A stretch of DNA of 64,000 nt from Rugamonas violacea (GCF_016461825.1 NZ_JAEMNU010000094.1:3619-67618), one strand, 5' to 3'; numbered from the stretch's first letter, positions 8,623 through 17,738 are shown. Translations and numbers: made by a program. The notes: generated by a model from the sequence alone, not told the origin.

Positions 8623-10788
8623 CTAAAACTCTTCCCACTCGCTGTCGGCGCTGGCCGAGGCCTTGGCCTTGGCGGCCGGACGCGCCGCCGGCTGGCTCGC
8701 GGCGACCGGCTTGGACGCCGGCCGTGCCGAAGCCAGCTTGACCGGCGTGGCCTTGGCGGCCGCCGCGCGCATCGGCGCGGAAGCCGGCGCCAAGGCGCGC
8801 GGCGCCGCCCTGCTCTCGTCAAGCTTGAACACGCTGACCGCCTGGGCCAGATGGCTGGCCTGCTCCTGCAGGCTTTCCGCCGCCGCCGCCGCTTCTTCCA
8901 CCAGCGCGGCGTTCTGCTGCGTCACGCCGTCCATCTGGGTGATGGCCTGGTTGACCTGGGCGATGCCCTCGCTCTGCTCGTGCGTCGCCACGGTGATCTC
9001 GCTCATGATCGCCGTCACCCGGCGCACGCTGCTGACCACCTCGTCCATCGTGCTGCCGGCTTCGTTGACCAACTTGCTGCCGATGGCCACCTTGCCGACC
9101 GAGTCGTCGATCAAGGCCTTGATCTCCTTGGCCGCCGAGGCGCTGCGCTGGGCCAGGTTGCGCACCTCGCTGGCGACGACGGCGAAGCCGCGGCCCTGCT
9201 CGCCGGCGCGGGCCGCTTCGACCGCCGCGTTGAGCGCCAGGATATTGGTCTGGAAGGCGATGCCGTCGATCACGCTGATGATGTCGACGATCTTGTTGGA
9301 CGACTGGTTGATCGAGGCCATGGTGTCGACCACCTGGGCCACCACGGCGCCACTCTTCTGCGCCACCTCCGAGGCGGAGCCGGCCAGCTCGTTGGCCTGG
9401 CGCGCGTTCTCGGCGTTTTCCTTGACGGTGCTGGTCAATTGCTCGATGGAGGCGGCGGTTTCCTCCAGCGCGCTGGCCTGCTGCTCGGTGCGGGCCGACA
9501 GGTCGCTGTTGCCGTGCGAGATTTCGGAGCTGCCGCGCGCCACGTTCTCGGCGCTGACGCGCACGTCGAGCAGCACGCTGTGGATCTTCTCGACGAAGGC
9601 GTTGAAGCCGGCGCCGATGACGGCCAGCTCGTCGGTGCCCTTGACGGCCAACTGGACGCTGAGGTCGGCCTCGCCGCTGGACAACCCGGTCATCGTCGCG
9701 CCCAGGGTGCGCAGCGGCGCGGTCAGGCGGTAGACCACGCCGATCAGGATGACGGCGGTGGCCACGGCGCAGATCAGCGCCACGGCCAGGGTGTACCACA
9801 GCAGTTCGCGCGCCGAGGCGGTGGCGACGCTTTTCGGGAAGCTCAGCTGCACGCTCCAGGGCGCGCTGTCGGCGTGGATGAACAGCGGCTGCAGCAGGTG
9901 GATGTAGCCGGCGGCGTCGGAAAACTCGAAGCCCTGGCCGGCGCGCACGGCGGCCAGGCCGGCCTCGGGGATGTCGTCGGCCTTCTTGCCGAGACGCTCG
10001 GCCAGCGGGTTGCTGGCGTACAGGCCGCCGTTGGAAACCAGGCTGAGCTTGGCGCCGTCGATCACCTTCAGCTCGGCCAGGATCTTGCTCAGCCGGGTCA
10101 GCATGAAGTCGGCGCTGGCGACGCCCTGGAATTTGCCCTCGACCATGATCGGCGCGACCAGCGAGGCCATCAGCACGTTCTTGCCGTCGACGGGATAGTT
10201 GTAGGGCTCGGTGAAGAACACCTTGCCGCTACGTTTGGGAATGTCGTACCAGTCGTTGGCGCCGGGCGCGCTGTCGAACACGATGGGTTCGATGTTGACG
10301 GCGCCGCCGTTGCCGCGCGTGAAGTAGGGCATGAAGCGGCCGCTGGCGTCGTACCAGGGCTTCTTGTCGGCGAAGTCGGCGTCCTTGCCGTCGAGCGCGT
10401 TCGGCTCCCAGGTGACGGCGGCGCCGATCAAGTCCTCCGAGCCGCCCAGCGTGGCCTTGACCATGTCGTGGATCTGCTCGCGCGCCAAGGCATGGCTGGC
10501 GCCACGGGTGGCGCGCATGGCGCCGGACAGGTTGATGACGGCCGACAGGTTGGTGCCGATGCGGCTTTGCAGCGCGCCGGCCACTTCGCGCGCCGAGGTG
10601 CGCGCCAGCTCCATCGCGGCGGCCTCGGCGCTGGCGCTGCTGCGCACGCCGATGACGGTGGCGGTGATGCCCAGGCTGAGCACCACCAACGCGGTGGCGG
10701 CGGCGCAGATCTTGCTGTTGAGCGACAGTTGCAGGGCGCGGCCGTTGGCGAAACGGCCGGGGCGCTGGGCGGAGGTGTCGAGGTTCAT
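8623..10788 (-). CDS. Methyl-accepting chemotaxis protein, dCache sensor
   Basis: A 721-residue transmembrane chemoreceptor. TM1 is at about 27-48 and TM2 at about 330-353, with a periplasmic region of about 280 residues of dCache type between them (PWYDASGRF near 145, FFTEPYNYP near 191, GVASADF near 222). HAMP and a long signalling coiled coil follow, with the conserved tip [23 protein letters not shown]. An Ala/Pro/Lys-rich linker leads to the C-terminal pentapeptide EWEEF, which fits the xWxxF tether that binds CheR/CheB. AAGGA precedes the ATG. The ligand is unknown; its position inside a nucleoside/purine region makes a purine a candidate (inference). Confidence 0.93.
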   Translation of the reverse strand: MNLDTSAQRPGRFANGRALQLSLNSKICAAATALVVLSLGITATVIGVRSSASAEAAAMELARTSAREVAGALQSRIGTNLSAVINLSGAMRATRGASHALAREQIHDMVKATLGGSEDLIGAAVTWEPNALDGKDADFADKKPWYDASGRFMPYFTRGNGGAVNIEPIVFDSAPGANDWYDIPKRSGKVFFTEPYNYPVDGKNVLMASLVAPIMVEGKFQGVASADFMLTRLSKILAELKVIDGAKLSLVSNGGLYASNPLAERLGKKADDIPEAGLAAVRAGQGFEFSDAAGYIHLLQPLFIHADSAPWSVQLSFPKSVATASARELLWYTLAVALICAVATAVILIGVVYRLTAPLRTLGATMTGLSSGEADLSVQLAVKGTDELAVIGAGFNAFVEKIHSVLLDVRVSAENVARGSSEISHGNSDLSARTEQQASALEETAASIEQLTSTVKENAENARQANELAGSASEVAQKSGAVVAQVVDTMASINQSSNKIVDIISVIDGIAFQTNILALNAAVEAARAGEQGRGFAVVASEVRNLAQRSASAAKEIKALIDDSVGKVAIGSKLVNEAGSTMDEVVSSVRRVTAIMSEITVATHEQSEGIAQVNQAITQMDGVTQQNAALVEEAAAAAESLQEQASHLAQAVSVFKLDESRAAPRALAPASAPMRAAAAKATPVKLASARPASKPVAASQPAARPAAKAKASASADSEWEEF

Positions 10789-10810
10789 GCGGGATTCCTT
10801 TGTGGATCAG

Positions 10811-10833
10811 GGCGCGGCGGCGGGCGCCGCGCC
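10811..10833. terminator. GC-rich hairpin after the TorF-type porin gene
   Basis: GGCGCGGCG at 10811-10819 pairs perfectly with CGCCGCGCC at 10825-10833, seven bases beyond the porin stop. There is no U-tract, so it could be a rho-dependent or mRNA-stabilising hairpin rather than an intrinsic terminator. Confidence 0.4.
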
Positions 10834-10839
10834 GCTCGT

Positions 10840-11637
10840 TCAGAACGTCTTGGTCAGGGCCAGCACCAGGGTGCCGTCGGCCGGGTTCGAGGTCTCGACC
10901 ACGCCGGCCGAGTTGGGAATGCCGAGCGTGTAATTGTCGTAGGCGTTGGTGGCGCCCTTGGCCTTGGTGTAGGCGGCCGCCAGCGTGAAGCCGCCCGGCA
11001 GGGTCTTGCTGACGCCCACTTTCAGGTCGCGCCAGTTCCACATGCTGTTGTTGGCGACGCGGCCGTCGCCGGCGTGCAGGTTCAAGGTGTAGCCGTCGCC
11101 TAGGTCGAGGTTGGCGCCGATGTCCAGGTAGCCGGTGCCGCGCGCGTCGACGATGCCGAAGAAGTCATGGCTGATGGTGTAGTTGTACTTGGCGTACAGC
11201 ATCTTGTAGGTGGCGCCGAAGGACAGCTCGCTGTAGTCGTACTTGGTGGCGCTGGCCTTGTATTCGGCGCCCGGATACTTGTAGTAGTAGACGGCGGCGC
11301 TGTAGCCGAGGTCGCCGGCGGCGCCGGTGTAGGCGCCGTACAGGTCCCATTCCAGCGTGCCGTTCTCGATGTAGCGGTTGCTCATCGTCGACAACCAGGT
11401 GCCCACCGAGAAGCCGTTGGGAAAGGCGTAGTCGGCGCCGCCCTGCAGGGCCGGCTGGCCCCAGGTCTGGCGGAAGCCGCGCGAGATGTATTGCGACGCC
11501 AACGTGACGTTGGCCGTCAGCGGCGCGGCGGCCGGCGCGGCCGGCGCGCCATCGGCGGCGGCGCCGGTTTGGGCTTGCGCGGTGAAGGCGATCAAGCCCA
11601 GGCAAAGCGGCAGCAGCCGTTGCAAAACAGGTTTCAT
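10840..11637 (-). CDS. TorF-family putative porin
   Basis: A 265-residue outer-membrane protein of the family annotated as TorF/TIGR02001. It has a signal peptide (about residues 1-22, TAQAQ), then NVTLASQYISRGFRQTWGQPALQGGADY, the recognisable family opening, followed by alternating amphipathic strands and a terminal phenylalanine (LALTKTF). GGAGAG precedes the ATG. It is a single gene with its own promoter upstream. Transport specificity is not known. Confidence 0.85.
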   Translation of the reverse strand: MKPVLQRLLPLCLGLIAFTAQAQTGAAADGAPAAPAAAPLTANVTLASQYISRGFRQTWGQPALQGGADYAFPNGFSVGTWLSTMSNRYIENGTLEWDLYGAYTGAAGDLGYSAAVYYYKYPGAEYKASATKYDYSELSFGATYKMLYAKYNYTISHDFFGIVDARGTGYLDIGANLDLGDGYTLNLHAGDGRVANNSMWNWRDLKVGVSKTLPGGFTLAAAYTKAKGATNAYDNYTLGIPNSAGVVETSNPADGTLVLALTKTF

Positions 11638-11976
11638 GTTCCATCTCTCCGTATCGTTGCCGGCGGCGCCATGTCGGCGCGCGCCGTTGTAGAGGTTTCC
11701 GGTCAGGGAACCGTGCTCGGTTCCGGCCGGTGACTACAATCTGCAGGCGGGGTTGAGGCCATGAAGAATGGTTGCCTGTAGGGGCGGCGAGCCTCCCCGC
11801 CGTCCGGCCGGACGGCGTGTGGAAAACTCCTAGCCCTAGCATACGAAGAATGCGTGGCGCATGTCAAACGTGCTCGGCCAAATAGCCGAATTCTGTTGCT
11901 AATTTGCAATTTTCAGAATTTTCTCCGGCATGGCTGGAACGGCAACAAATTGTGTGTTAGATACTGTTTCCATGTA
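11638..11976. other. Intergenic region with porin promoter and 20-bp palindrome
   Basis: A 339-base gap between nudK and the porin gene. It contains a perfect 20-bp palindrome at 11798-11817 (CGCCGTCCGG and its complement) and an AT-rich promoter region. No protein-coding frame here is convincing. Confidence 0.6.
11838..11867 (-). promoter_or_regulatory. Sigma-70-type promoter of the TorF-like porin gene
   Basis: Read on the minus strand there is a perfect -35 TTGACA (11867-11862), an 18-base spacer, and -10 TATGCT (11843-11838). The predicted start is about 190 bases before the porin ATG, giving a leader that includes the 20-bp palindrome. Confidence 0.6.
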
Positions 11977-12600
11977 TCAACTTACTTCACGCGGCATCGG
12001 CGCCGGCGCGGCGGCGAACAGCGCCAGCGCGGCGTATTGCAGCAGCATGATGGTCTTGCCATCGGCGATCTCGCCGGACGCCACCATCGCCATCGCCTGT
12101 TGCATCGGCAACTCCAGCACCTCGATGTCCTCGCCCTCCTCGGCGAGGCCGCCGCCGGCGCCGACGCGCGCGGCGGGCGCATATTCGGCGACGAAGAAAT
12201 GCAGGCGCTCGGTCACCGAGCCGGGACTCATGAAGGCTTCGAACACCTTGCGCACCGCGCTGACGCGGTAGCCGGTCTCCTCCTCCACCTCGGCCTGGAT
12301 GCGCTGCTCGGCGCTGGCGTGGTCGAGCAGGCCGGCCGGCGTTTCGATCAAAAAGCCGTCGTGCCGCGGGCCGTAGCAGGGGAAGCGGAACTGGCGGATC
12401 AGGATCACGCTGCGCCGTTCCAGGTTGTACAGCAGGATGGTGGCGCCGTGGCCGCGGTCGTAGGTCTCGCGCGTCAAGGTTTGCCAGCGGCCGTCGCGGC
12501 GGCGGTAGTCGAAGGTGGTTTTTCTCAGCACATACCAGTCGTCGGACAGGGTTTCGACTTGGTGGATGCGGACGTGTTCTGAAACCTGTTCTGCGGGCAT
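11977..12600 (-). CDS. nudK: NudK-type Nudix hydrolase (GDP-mannose / nucleotide-sugar pyrophosphatase)
   Basis: A 207-residue Nudix enzyme closely resembling E. coli NudK, which hydrolyses GDP-mannose and related nucleotide sugars. Shared blocks are ETYDRGHGATILLYN, VILIRQFRFP, the Nudix box GLLDHASAEQRIQAEVEEETG (with NudK's atypical spacing), FEAFMSPGSVTERLHFF and EDIEVLELP. The usual acidic pair in the first part of the box is replaced by AS, which may change metal binding. AGGAG precedes the ATG at 12600. It is divergent from the DeoR gene and shares its operator region. Confidence 0.88.
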   Translation of the reverse strand: MPAEQVSEHVRIHQVETLSDDWYVLRKTTFDYRRRDGRWQTLTRETYDRGHGATILLYNLERRSVILIRQFRFPCYGPRHDGFLIETPAGLLDHASAEQRIQAEVEEETGYRVSAVRKVFEAFMSPGSVTERLHFFVAEYAPAARVGAGGGLAEEGEDIEVLELPMQQAMAMVASGEIADGKTIMLLQYAALALFAAAPAPMPREVS

Positions 12601-12642
12601 GGCGGCGCTCCTGGCGGGGTGGATGGGACTTGCATATTTAAA

Positions 12643-12682
12643 CAATATCATGCAATATCGTGCAATATCAAGAAATTTCATG
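12643..12682. promoter_or_regulatory. Four 10-bp direct repeats, candidate DeoR operator
   Basis: CAATATCATG (12643-12652), CAATATCGTG (12653-12662), CAATATCAAG (12663-12672) and AAATTTCATG (12673-12682) lie in tandem with exact 10-bp periodicity, so all lie on one helix face. They sit 15 bases before the deoR start, between it and divergent nudK, and would suit cooperative binding by a DeoR-type tetramer or octamer. Confidence 0.7.
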
Positions 12683-12696
12683 CAAAGGAAGCCGCC

Positions 12697-13479
12697 ATGT
12701 TGACCCGCCAGCGCAAGGAGTTGCTGCTCAACCTGCTCAAACAGGACGGCCAGATCGTCGCCAAGGCGCTCAGCGAACAACTCGGCCTGTCCGAGGACAC
12801 CATCCGCCGCGACCTGCGCGAGCTGGCGCGCGAGGGCCTGTTGCAGCGCGTCCACGGCGGCGCGCTGCCGCTGCCGGCCTCGCCGGCGATGGCCAACTTC
12901 GCCCAGCGCCAGCAGATCGCCGGCGAGGCCAAGCCGGCCATCGGCCGGGCCGCCGCCGCCATGGTCGAGCCCGGCCAGGTGGTGTTCATCGACGGCGGCA
13001 CCACCGCCGTGCAACTGGCCCGCGCCCTGCCGGCCGAACTGCGCGCCACGGTGGTCACGCACAGCCCGTCGGTGGCGCTGGAGCTGGTCGAGCACGCCCA
13101 CATCGAGGTGATCCTGATCGGCGGCCGCCTGTTCAAGCACTCCATCGTGACCATGGGGCCGGCGGCGCTGGAGGCGATCGCGCAAATCCGCACCGACCTC
13201 TACTTCATGGGCGTGTGCAGCCTGGACCCGCAGGCCGGCATCACCACCGGCGACTACGACGAGGCCGGCGTCAAGCGCGCCATCAGCCAGGCGGCGCGGC
13301 GCACCGTGGTGCTGGCCTCGCCGGAGAAACTGCGCACCGCCTCGCCCTACCAGATCGCGCCGCTCAGCAGCGTCGGCGCCATCGTCGTCCACGCCGGCGT
13401 CGACGAGGCCCTGCTGGCACCCTACCGGACCATGGGCATCGAGGTGGTGATGGCTGGAGGAAATTGCCTAAAAGCTTGA
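12697..13479 (+). CDS. DeoR/GlpR-family transcriptional regulator
   Basis: A 260-residue repressor-type regulator. The N-terminal HTH (LTRQRKELLLNLLKQDG.., SEDTIRRDLRELAREGLLQRVHGGAL) carries the family signature. The C-terminal DeoR sensor domain has the phosphosugar-binding pattern FIDGGTTAVQLA (about residue 99) and GDYDEAGVKRAI. AAAGGA precedes the ATG at 12697; an in-frame upstream ATG would start inside the operator repeats and is rejected. It is probably autoregulated and may control divergent nudK. Effectors of this family are usually phosphorylated sugars or nucleoside-derived sugar phosphates. Confidence 0.9.
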   Translation: MLTRQRKELLLNLLKQDGQIVAKALSEQLGLSEDTIRRDLRELAREGLLQRVHGGALPLPASPAMANFAQRQQIAGEAKPAIGRAAAAMVEPGQVVFIDGGTTAVQLARALPAELRATVVTHSPSVALELVEHAHIEVILIGGRLFKHSIVTMGPAALEAIAQIRTDLYFMGVCSLDPQAGITTGDYDEAGVKRAISQAARRTVVLASPEKLRTASPYQIAPLSSVGAIVVHAGVDEALLAPYRTMGIEVVMAGGNCLKA

Positions 13480-13537
13480 TCCATTACTGTCCGGCATGGC
13501 ACACTGACGGGGATTCTTCCCATGGACCGAGCAAGCG

Positions 13538-14446
13538 ATGAAGCACACAAGGGCTGTCCGGACCGCCACCGCCTGCTGGGCGCTGCTGGCGGGACTGTGC
13601 GCGCCCCTCCCCTCCGCGGCCACCGATAGCCATCTGGTCTATCCGCTGACCACCTTCAACATCGACAGCCGCTACGACTACGACTGGACCGTGTTGCGCA
13701 CCGCGCTGGAAAAAACCAGCGCGCGCTTCGGCTCGTTCGAGATGCGGCCGGCCGCCGCCAGCATGTCGCCGCAGCGCATCACCCAGGAGCTGGCGCAGCC
13801 GGCCGGCCGCATCAACATCTTCGTGCGCGCCACCGACGCCGAGCTGGAACGGGCCTTCCTGCCGATCCGCATCCCGGTCGACAAGGGCTTGCTGGGTTAC
13901 CGCGTGTTCCTGGTGCGCCAGGAGGACCTGCCGCGCTTCGCGGCGGTGCGCGGCGTCAAGGACCTGCGCGGCCTGCGCGCCGGCCTGGGCAAGGACTGGG
14001 CCGACGTGGCCATCCTGCGCGGCGCCGGCATCGAGGTGGTCGAGGGTTCGACCTACGATGGCTTGTTTGCGATGTTGGACGCGAAACGTTTCGATTTCTT
14101 CTCGCGCGCCGCCGACGAGGCCGGGCGCGAATTCGCCGAACGCAGCGCCAGCCAGCCGCAACTGGCGTTGGAGCCGACCTTGCTGCTGCACTATCCGCTG
14201 CCGCGCTACTTCTTCGTGCGCCGCGACGCCGAGGGCGAGCTGCTGGCCAAGCGCATCGAAACGGGGCTGGAAACGATGATACGCGACGGCAGCCTGGACG
14301 CGCTGTTCCAGCGCTACAAGGGCAAGATCATCGAGCGCGGCGGCCTGCACCGGCGCCGCCTGATCGAGTTGCACAACCCGACGCTGTCGCCGCAAACGCC
14401 GCTGGGCCGCGCCGAGCTGTGGTACAACCCGCTTACCGACAAGTAA
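13538..14446 (+). CDS. Periplasmic solute-binding-like protein, unassigned
   Basis: A 302-residue protein with a signal peptide (cleavage near AATDS, about residue 28) and the bilobed layout of family-3 extracellular solute-binding proteins. The segments VDKGLLGYRVFLVRQED, KDLRGLRAGLGKDWADVAIL and YDGLFAMLDAKRFDFFSR resemble the lobe hinges, and the C-terminal helix (DALFQRYKGKII) is typical. No permease or ATPase is adjacent, so it may serve a distant transporter or act as a sensory binding protein. The ligand is not known. Confidence 0.75.
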   Translation: MKHTRAVRTATACWALLAGLCAPLPSAATDSHLVYPLTTFNIDSRYDYDWTVLRTALEKTSARFGSFEMRPAAASMSPQRITQELAQPAGRINIFVRATDAELERAFLPIRIPVDKGLLGYRVFLVRQEDLPRFAAVRGVKDLRGLRAGLGKDWADVAILRGAGIEVVEGSTYDGLFAMLDAKRFDFFSRAADEAGREFAERSASQPQLALEPTLLLHYPLPRYFFVRRDAEGELLAKRIETGLETMIRDGSLDALFQRYKGKIIERGGLHRRRLIELHNPTLSPQTPLGRAELWYNPLTDK

Positions 14447-14524
14447 ACCATGCGATAAGGGCCGCGACAGGCCTTCAGGTACAATGCCCATAGGCTGATG
14501 CGACTATCGCGCGGGAGTATGGTG

Positions 14525-14686
14525 ATGTTGACAAATGAAATGAAGCGCCAGGTCTTCCTGAAATTCCGTACCGAGAATTATCGGGCCAGCCTTCGCCTTG
14601 AAGGCTTGGTTGAGCGCACGATAGACCTCAATAGGCCGGCGGTTGAACCGACCGCGACCACGCTCAAGACCAAGCATGTCCGCTAA
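14525..14686 (+). CDS. yhfG: YhfG-type small antitoxin of Fic
   Basis: A 53-residue protein preceding and overlapping fic. It contains SLRLEG (residues 22-27), which matches the [S/T]xxxE[G/N] inhibitory helix of class I Fic antitoxins such as VbhA and YhfG; its glutamate blocks ATP binding by Fic. GGGAG at 14513-14517 lies seven bases before the ATG at 14525, which is preferred over the ATG at 14519 and GTG at 14522. The stop lies 11 bases inside fic. Confidence 0.8.
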   Translation: MLTNEMKRQVFLKFRTENYRASLRLEGLVERTIDLNRPAVEPTATTLKTKHVR

Positions 14687-15269
14687 ATATGGAACAGGCC
14701 AGGACGGACAATATTGCTATCCCAACTCGGACGTACTGATCAACAAACTTGGCATTACTGACAGAGATGCCCTGGACGCTGCGGAAATCGAACTGAGCCA
14801 GGCCCGCATTGAGCAGTACGAGCCAAATTTCGATGACATTTCCCTGCCTGCCCTTCGAGAAATTCACTTCCATTTATTTCAGGATCTTTATGACTGGGCC
14901 GGCGAGCTTCGGGCAGTCGACATCAGTAAGGGCAACACACGGTTTGCGAACGCCAGCCGCATCGTGCCTGAAGCGAACAAACTGTTCCAACAGCTCGGGC
15001 AAGAAAACTATCTCATCGGTTTGCCGCGCGCACAATTCCTTGCCCGCTTGGCACACTATTTCGGCGAGCTCAATGTTATTCATCCATTTCGCGATGGCAA
15101 TGGACGGGCCCAACGGCTGATGTTTGAAGTGATCAGCATCAATGCCGGCTTCGCACTGCGCTGGGCGCCTATTGAGCAGGCGGAATGGGTCGAAGCCAAC
15201 ATCGCCGCATACAACTGCCGGCTTGAACCGCTGACCGAACTGCTGAATCGCGCACTGACTCCCTTCTGA
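14676..15269 (+). CDS. fic: Fic-domain protein (AMP-transferase toxin)
   Basis: A 197-residue Fic protein. The family transfers AMP (or other nucleotide moieties) to target hydroxyls; bacterial toxin members modify gyrase and topoisomerase IV. The catalytic motif HPFRDGNGRAQR is intact at residues 136-147, with the flap region (KGNTRFANASRI) upstream. Class I is indicated by the separate small antitoxin gene that overlaps it. Base composition is visibly less GC-rich than the flanks, which suggests transfer. Confidence 0.9.
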   Translation: MSAKYGTGQDGQYCYPNSDVLINKLGITDRDALDAAEIELSQARIEQYEPNFDDISLPALREIHFHLFQDLYDWAGELRAVDISKGNTRFANASRIVPEANKLFQQLGQENYLIGLPRAQFLARLAHYFGELNVIHPFRDGNGRAQRLMFEVISINAGFALRWAPIEQAEWVEANIAAYNCRLEPLTELLNRALTPF

Positions 15270-15365
15270 ACACGACGCCGGGCGCCGACAAATCCCTGTG
15301 CAAGGCGCATCCTGGCGGAATCAATGGCCGGGAATCGCACTCTCCGGGCAAGAGGCCACACACAC

Positions 15366-16454
15366 TTACGGCCAGATGGCCTGCAACAGCGCGGCCAGAT
15401 GGTAGCCACCCTTGATCAACTGCTCCTTGGCGATGGCCGAGCTGGCCACCGGATAGTTGTCCGGCACGCTCAGCGCCCACACCTGGTAGACCTCGCCCTT
15501 GCCGCTGGTTTGATACGCCACCTTGCCCGGCGTGGCGTCGGCGTAGGCTTGCTTGGCGACGACCAGCGCGTCGTCGGCCCACTGGTGCGGCCAGCCGGCG
15601 GCGTCGCCGCCGTTGGCCGCCACCACCGGCTTGCCGGCGATGACGATCTGGGCGAACTGCTGCGGCGTGCGCGCGCCGACGCGGCGCATCGCGTAGTCGA
15701 CCACCGTGCTGTCCCAATATGCGTGGAAGGGCCGGGTCAGCTGCCTGGGCTTGTCGCCGGCCGCCGCCGGCTTGACGGCCGCGACGGCCGCGTCGGCAGC
15801 GTCGGGCGCCGGCCGGGCCGGAATCAGCTGCGCGCCGGCGGCGCCGAGCTTGACGTCGTCGAGCAGCAGGTTGTTGCCGCCGCGCGCGTCGAACATGTTC
15901 ACCGCGTCGATCTGCTTGGCCGCGCGCGGCAGCGCGTAGCCGCCGTCCTTGCCGACATAGGCGGCGCCGACGTGCAGCGGCTGGTGGATGTCGCCGGCCA
16001 AATGGGTGACGATCAACAAGGCCTGGCGCGGGCTGAAGCGCGGCGGAGTGCCGCCCGCCTCGCCCTTGCCGCGCAACACGGCGATGGCCTGGCCCAGCAT
16101 CTGCACGATGTCGTCGTCGGCCGTGCCGACGGCGTGGTCGCGGTATTGCGTGTCCTGGAAGGGCACGTCGGTGTAGTGGTACTCGCTGTGCTTGGGATTG
16201 GCCGCCGTGTAGGCCTGCATTTCCTCGGTCTGCGGGCCGCAGAAGCTGCCCTTGACACAGTCGGCCCAGTTGGCCACCTGCTCCAGGCTCTCGCCCGGCA
16301 GCAGCAGGGCCGCCACTTGCTGCTGGGCGCGGCTGCCGGCGATCAGCTGGTCGGCGATGGCGCCGACGGCGCGGTGGCCGTCGCCGCCCCAGGCCAGCGC
16401 GTCGGCCGACAGGAAGATGCCGCCCAGCGCGGCGATGCGGGCCAGGCGCCTCAT
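15366..16454 (-). CDS. S1/P1-type secreted nuclease
   Basis: A 362-residue zinc-dependent nuclease that cuts single-stranded DNA and RNA and yields 5'-nucleotides. A signal peptide (residues 1-21) ends just before WGGDGH, so Trp22 would be the mature N-terminus and a zinc ligand, with His27 next. Further metal-ligand segments are visible as VANWAD, SEYHYTDVP, THLAGDIHQPLHV and GNNLLLDD. An Ala/Pro-rich insertion at about 210-235 is unusual. Its start overlaps the upstream phospholipase-D gene by four bases (ATGA), so the two are co-translated. It fits nucleic-acid scavenging with the nucleotidase gene upstream. Confidence 0.9.
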   Translation of the reverse strand: MRRLARIAALGGIFLSADALAWGGDGHRAVGAIADQLIAGSRAQQQVAALLLPGESLEQVANWADCVKGSFCGPQTEEMQAYTAANPKHSEYHYTDVPFQDTQYRDHAVGTADDDIVQMLGQAIAVLRGKGEAGGTPPRFSPRQALLIVTHLAGDIHQPLHVGAAYVGKDGGYALPRAAKQIDAVNMFDARGGNNLLLDDVKLGAAGAQLIPARPAPDAADAAVAAVKPAAAGDKPRQLTRPFHAYWDSTVVDYAMRRVGARTPQQFAQIVIAGKPVVAANGGDAAGWPHQWADDALVVAKQAYADATPGKVAYQTSGKGEVYQVWALSVPDNYPVASSAIAKEQLIKGGYHLAALLQAIWP

Positions 16455-17665
16455 TCCGGACTCCCCTTGCTCGGCTTGGCGTAGAGCTTGTTGATGTCGA
16501 GCGGCTGGGCGTAGGCCGAGCTCCAGGTCTGCTCGTGCAACGCGGCCAGGCGCTGGGCCATTTTCTCGTTGCGCATCACCACCTCCAGGTTGCGCGACAG
16601 GTCCAGATAGCCGCCGCTCCAGTTGCTGGTGCCGACCCAGCCCAGTTTGCCGTCGATCACCATGGTCTTGCTGTGGATGACGCGGGCGAAGGGGATGAAG
16701 CCGGTCGAGGCGAGCGGCAAGGTGACGACGCGGATCTCCACATTGGGCAACACGGCCAGGCTTTTCAGATAGGACTGGGCCGGCATCTCCAGGTTCCAGT
16801 TCGACACCATCAACTTGATCTTGACGCCACGGTTGGCGGCCGCGCGCACCGCGTTGTCGATCACCGCGTAGTAGGGCCGCGTGCCTTTCGGACCGTAGCT
16901 GAGCGGGGCGTAGTCGAGCAGCTGGATGCGCACCTCGCCGCGCGCCTCGGCCAGCAGGGCCGGCAGGCCGCTCTCGGAGTCGCCGACGCCGGCCGGGTTG
17001 TAGGCGTTCGGGCTGGCCAGCAGGTAGGCGTCCTGGGTGTAATCGGCGGCCACCGGTTTGCTGTTGAGCACGGGCACCGTCCGGCCCTCGCTGCTCAAGG
17101 CCTGGGCGCGCCAGTCCTGCTCGAAGATCGCCTGCACCTGGCCGACCACCTTGGCGTCGCTGATGCGCAGGCCGGTTTCGTGGATGTGGCTGAACGAGCG
17201 CCAGTCGAAGTTCTGGCTGCCGACATAGGCGACGGCGCGGTCGACCACCAGATACTTGGCGTGGATGATGCCGTTGCCGGTCAACTTGCTGAAGTCGATG
17301 ATGCGCAGGTCCAGATTGGGGATCGCCTTCAACTGGGCGATGGTGGCCGGCTCGGACAGGCCGACACCTTTCTGGTCGAGCAGGAAGCGGATCTTGACGC
17401 CGCGCTTGCCGGCCGCCGCCAGCCGTTCGACGACGCGCTCGAACGCGCTGCCGGCCTGGTTGACGACATAGAACTGGCCGATCACGATCTCGCTCCTGGC
17501 CTGGTCGAACAGCTCGCTCCAAACCGCCGCCGCGTCGCGCAGGTCGGGCGTGGCCAGGCTGGTCTCCAGCGGCGCGGTGTGGACCAGCTCGTAGCCGGGA
17601 ATGCTGAAGTCGGCGTGGGCCAGACCGGCGGCGCCCAGCAGGGCGGGAAGTAATAGACGACGCAT
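16451..17665 (-). CDS. Exported phospholipase-D-family protein with two HKD motifs
   Basis: A 404-residue protein with a signal peptide (about residues 1-18, ending AHA). The two HxKxxxxD catalytic motifs are IIHAKYLVVD (His135, Lys137, Asp142) and VIHSKTMVID (His331, Lys333, Asp338), each followed by VGSQNF or VGTSNW. The family includes phospholipases and nucleases. Coupling to an S1/P1 nuclease gene makes a secreted nuclease plausible, but the sequence does not decide. The ATG at 17665 follows AAGGAA; an upstream in-frame start lacks signal-peptide character. Confidence 0.88.
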   Translation of the reverse strand: MRRLLLPALLGAAGLAHADFSIPGYELVHTAPLETSLATPDLRDAAAVWSELFDQARSEIVIGQFYVVNQAGSAFERVVERLAAAGKRGVKIRFLLDQKGVGLSEPATIAQLKAIPNLDLRIIDFSKLTGNGIIHAKYLVVDRAVAYVGSQNFDWRSFSHIHETGLRISDAKVVGQVQAIFEQDWRAQALSSEGRTVPVLNSKPVAADYTQDAYLLASPNAYNPAGVGDSESGLPALLAEARGEVRIQLLDYAPLSYGPKGTRPYYAVIDNAVRAAANRGVKIKLMVSNWNLEMPAQSYLKSLAVLPNVEIRVVTLPLASTGFIPFARVIHSKTMVIDGKLGWVGTSNWSGGYLDLSRNLEVVMRNEKMAQRLAALHEQTWSSAYAQPLDINKLYAKPSKGSPE

Positions 17666-17738
17666 CGCAGGGGTTTCCTTCAGATGAAATAAGGGCGGAA
17701 CCGGTGCTGCCGGCGCCGCGCCGTGGTGTTGTGTGGAC

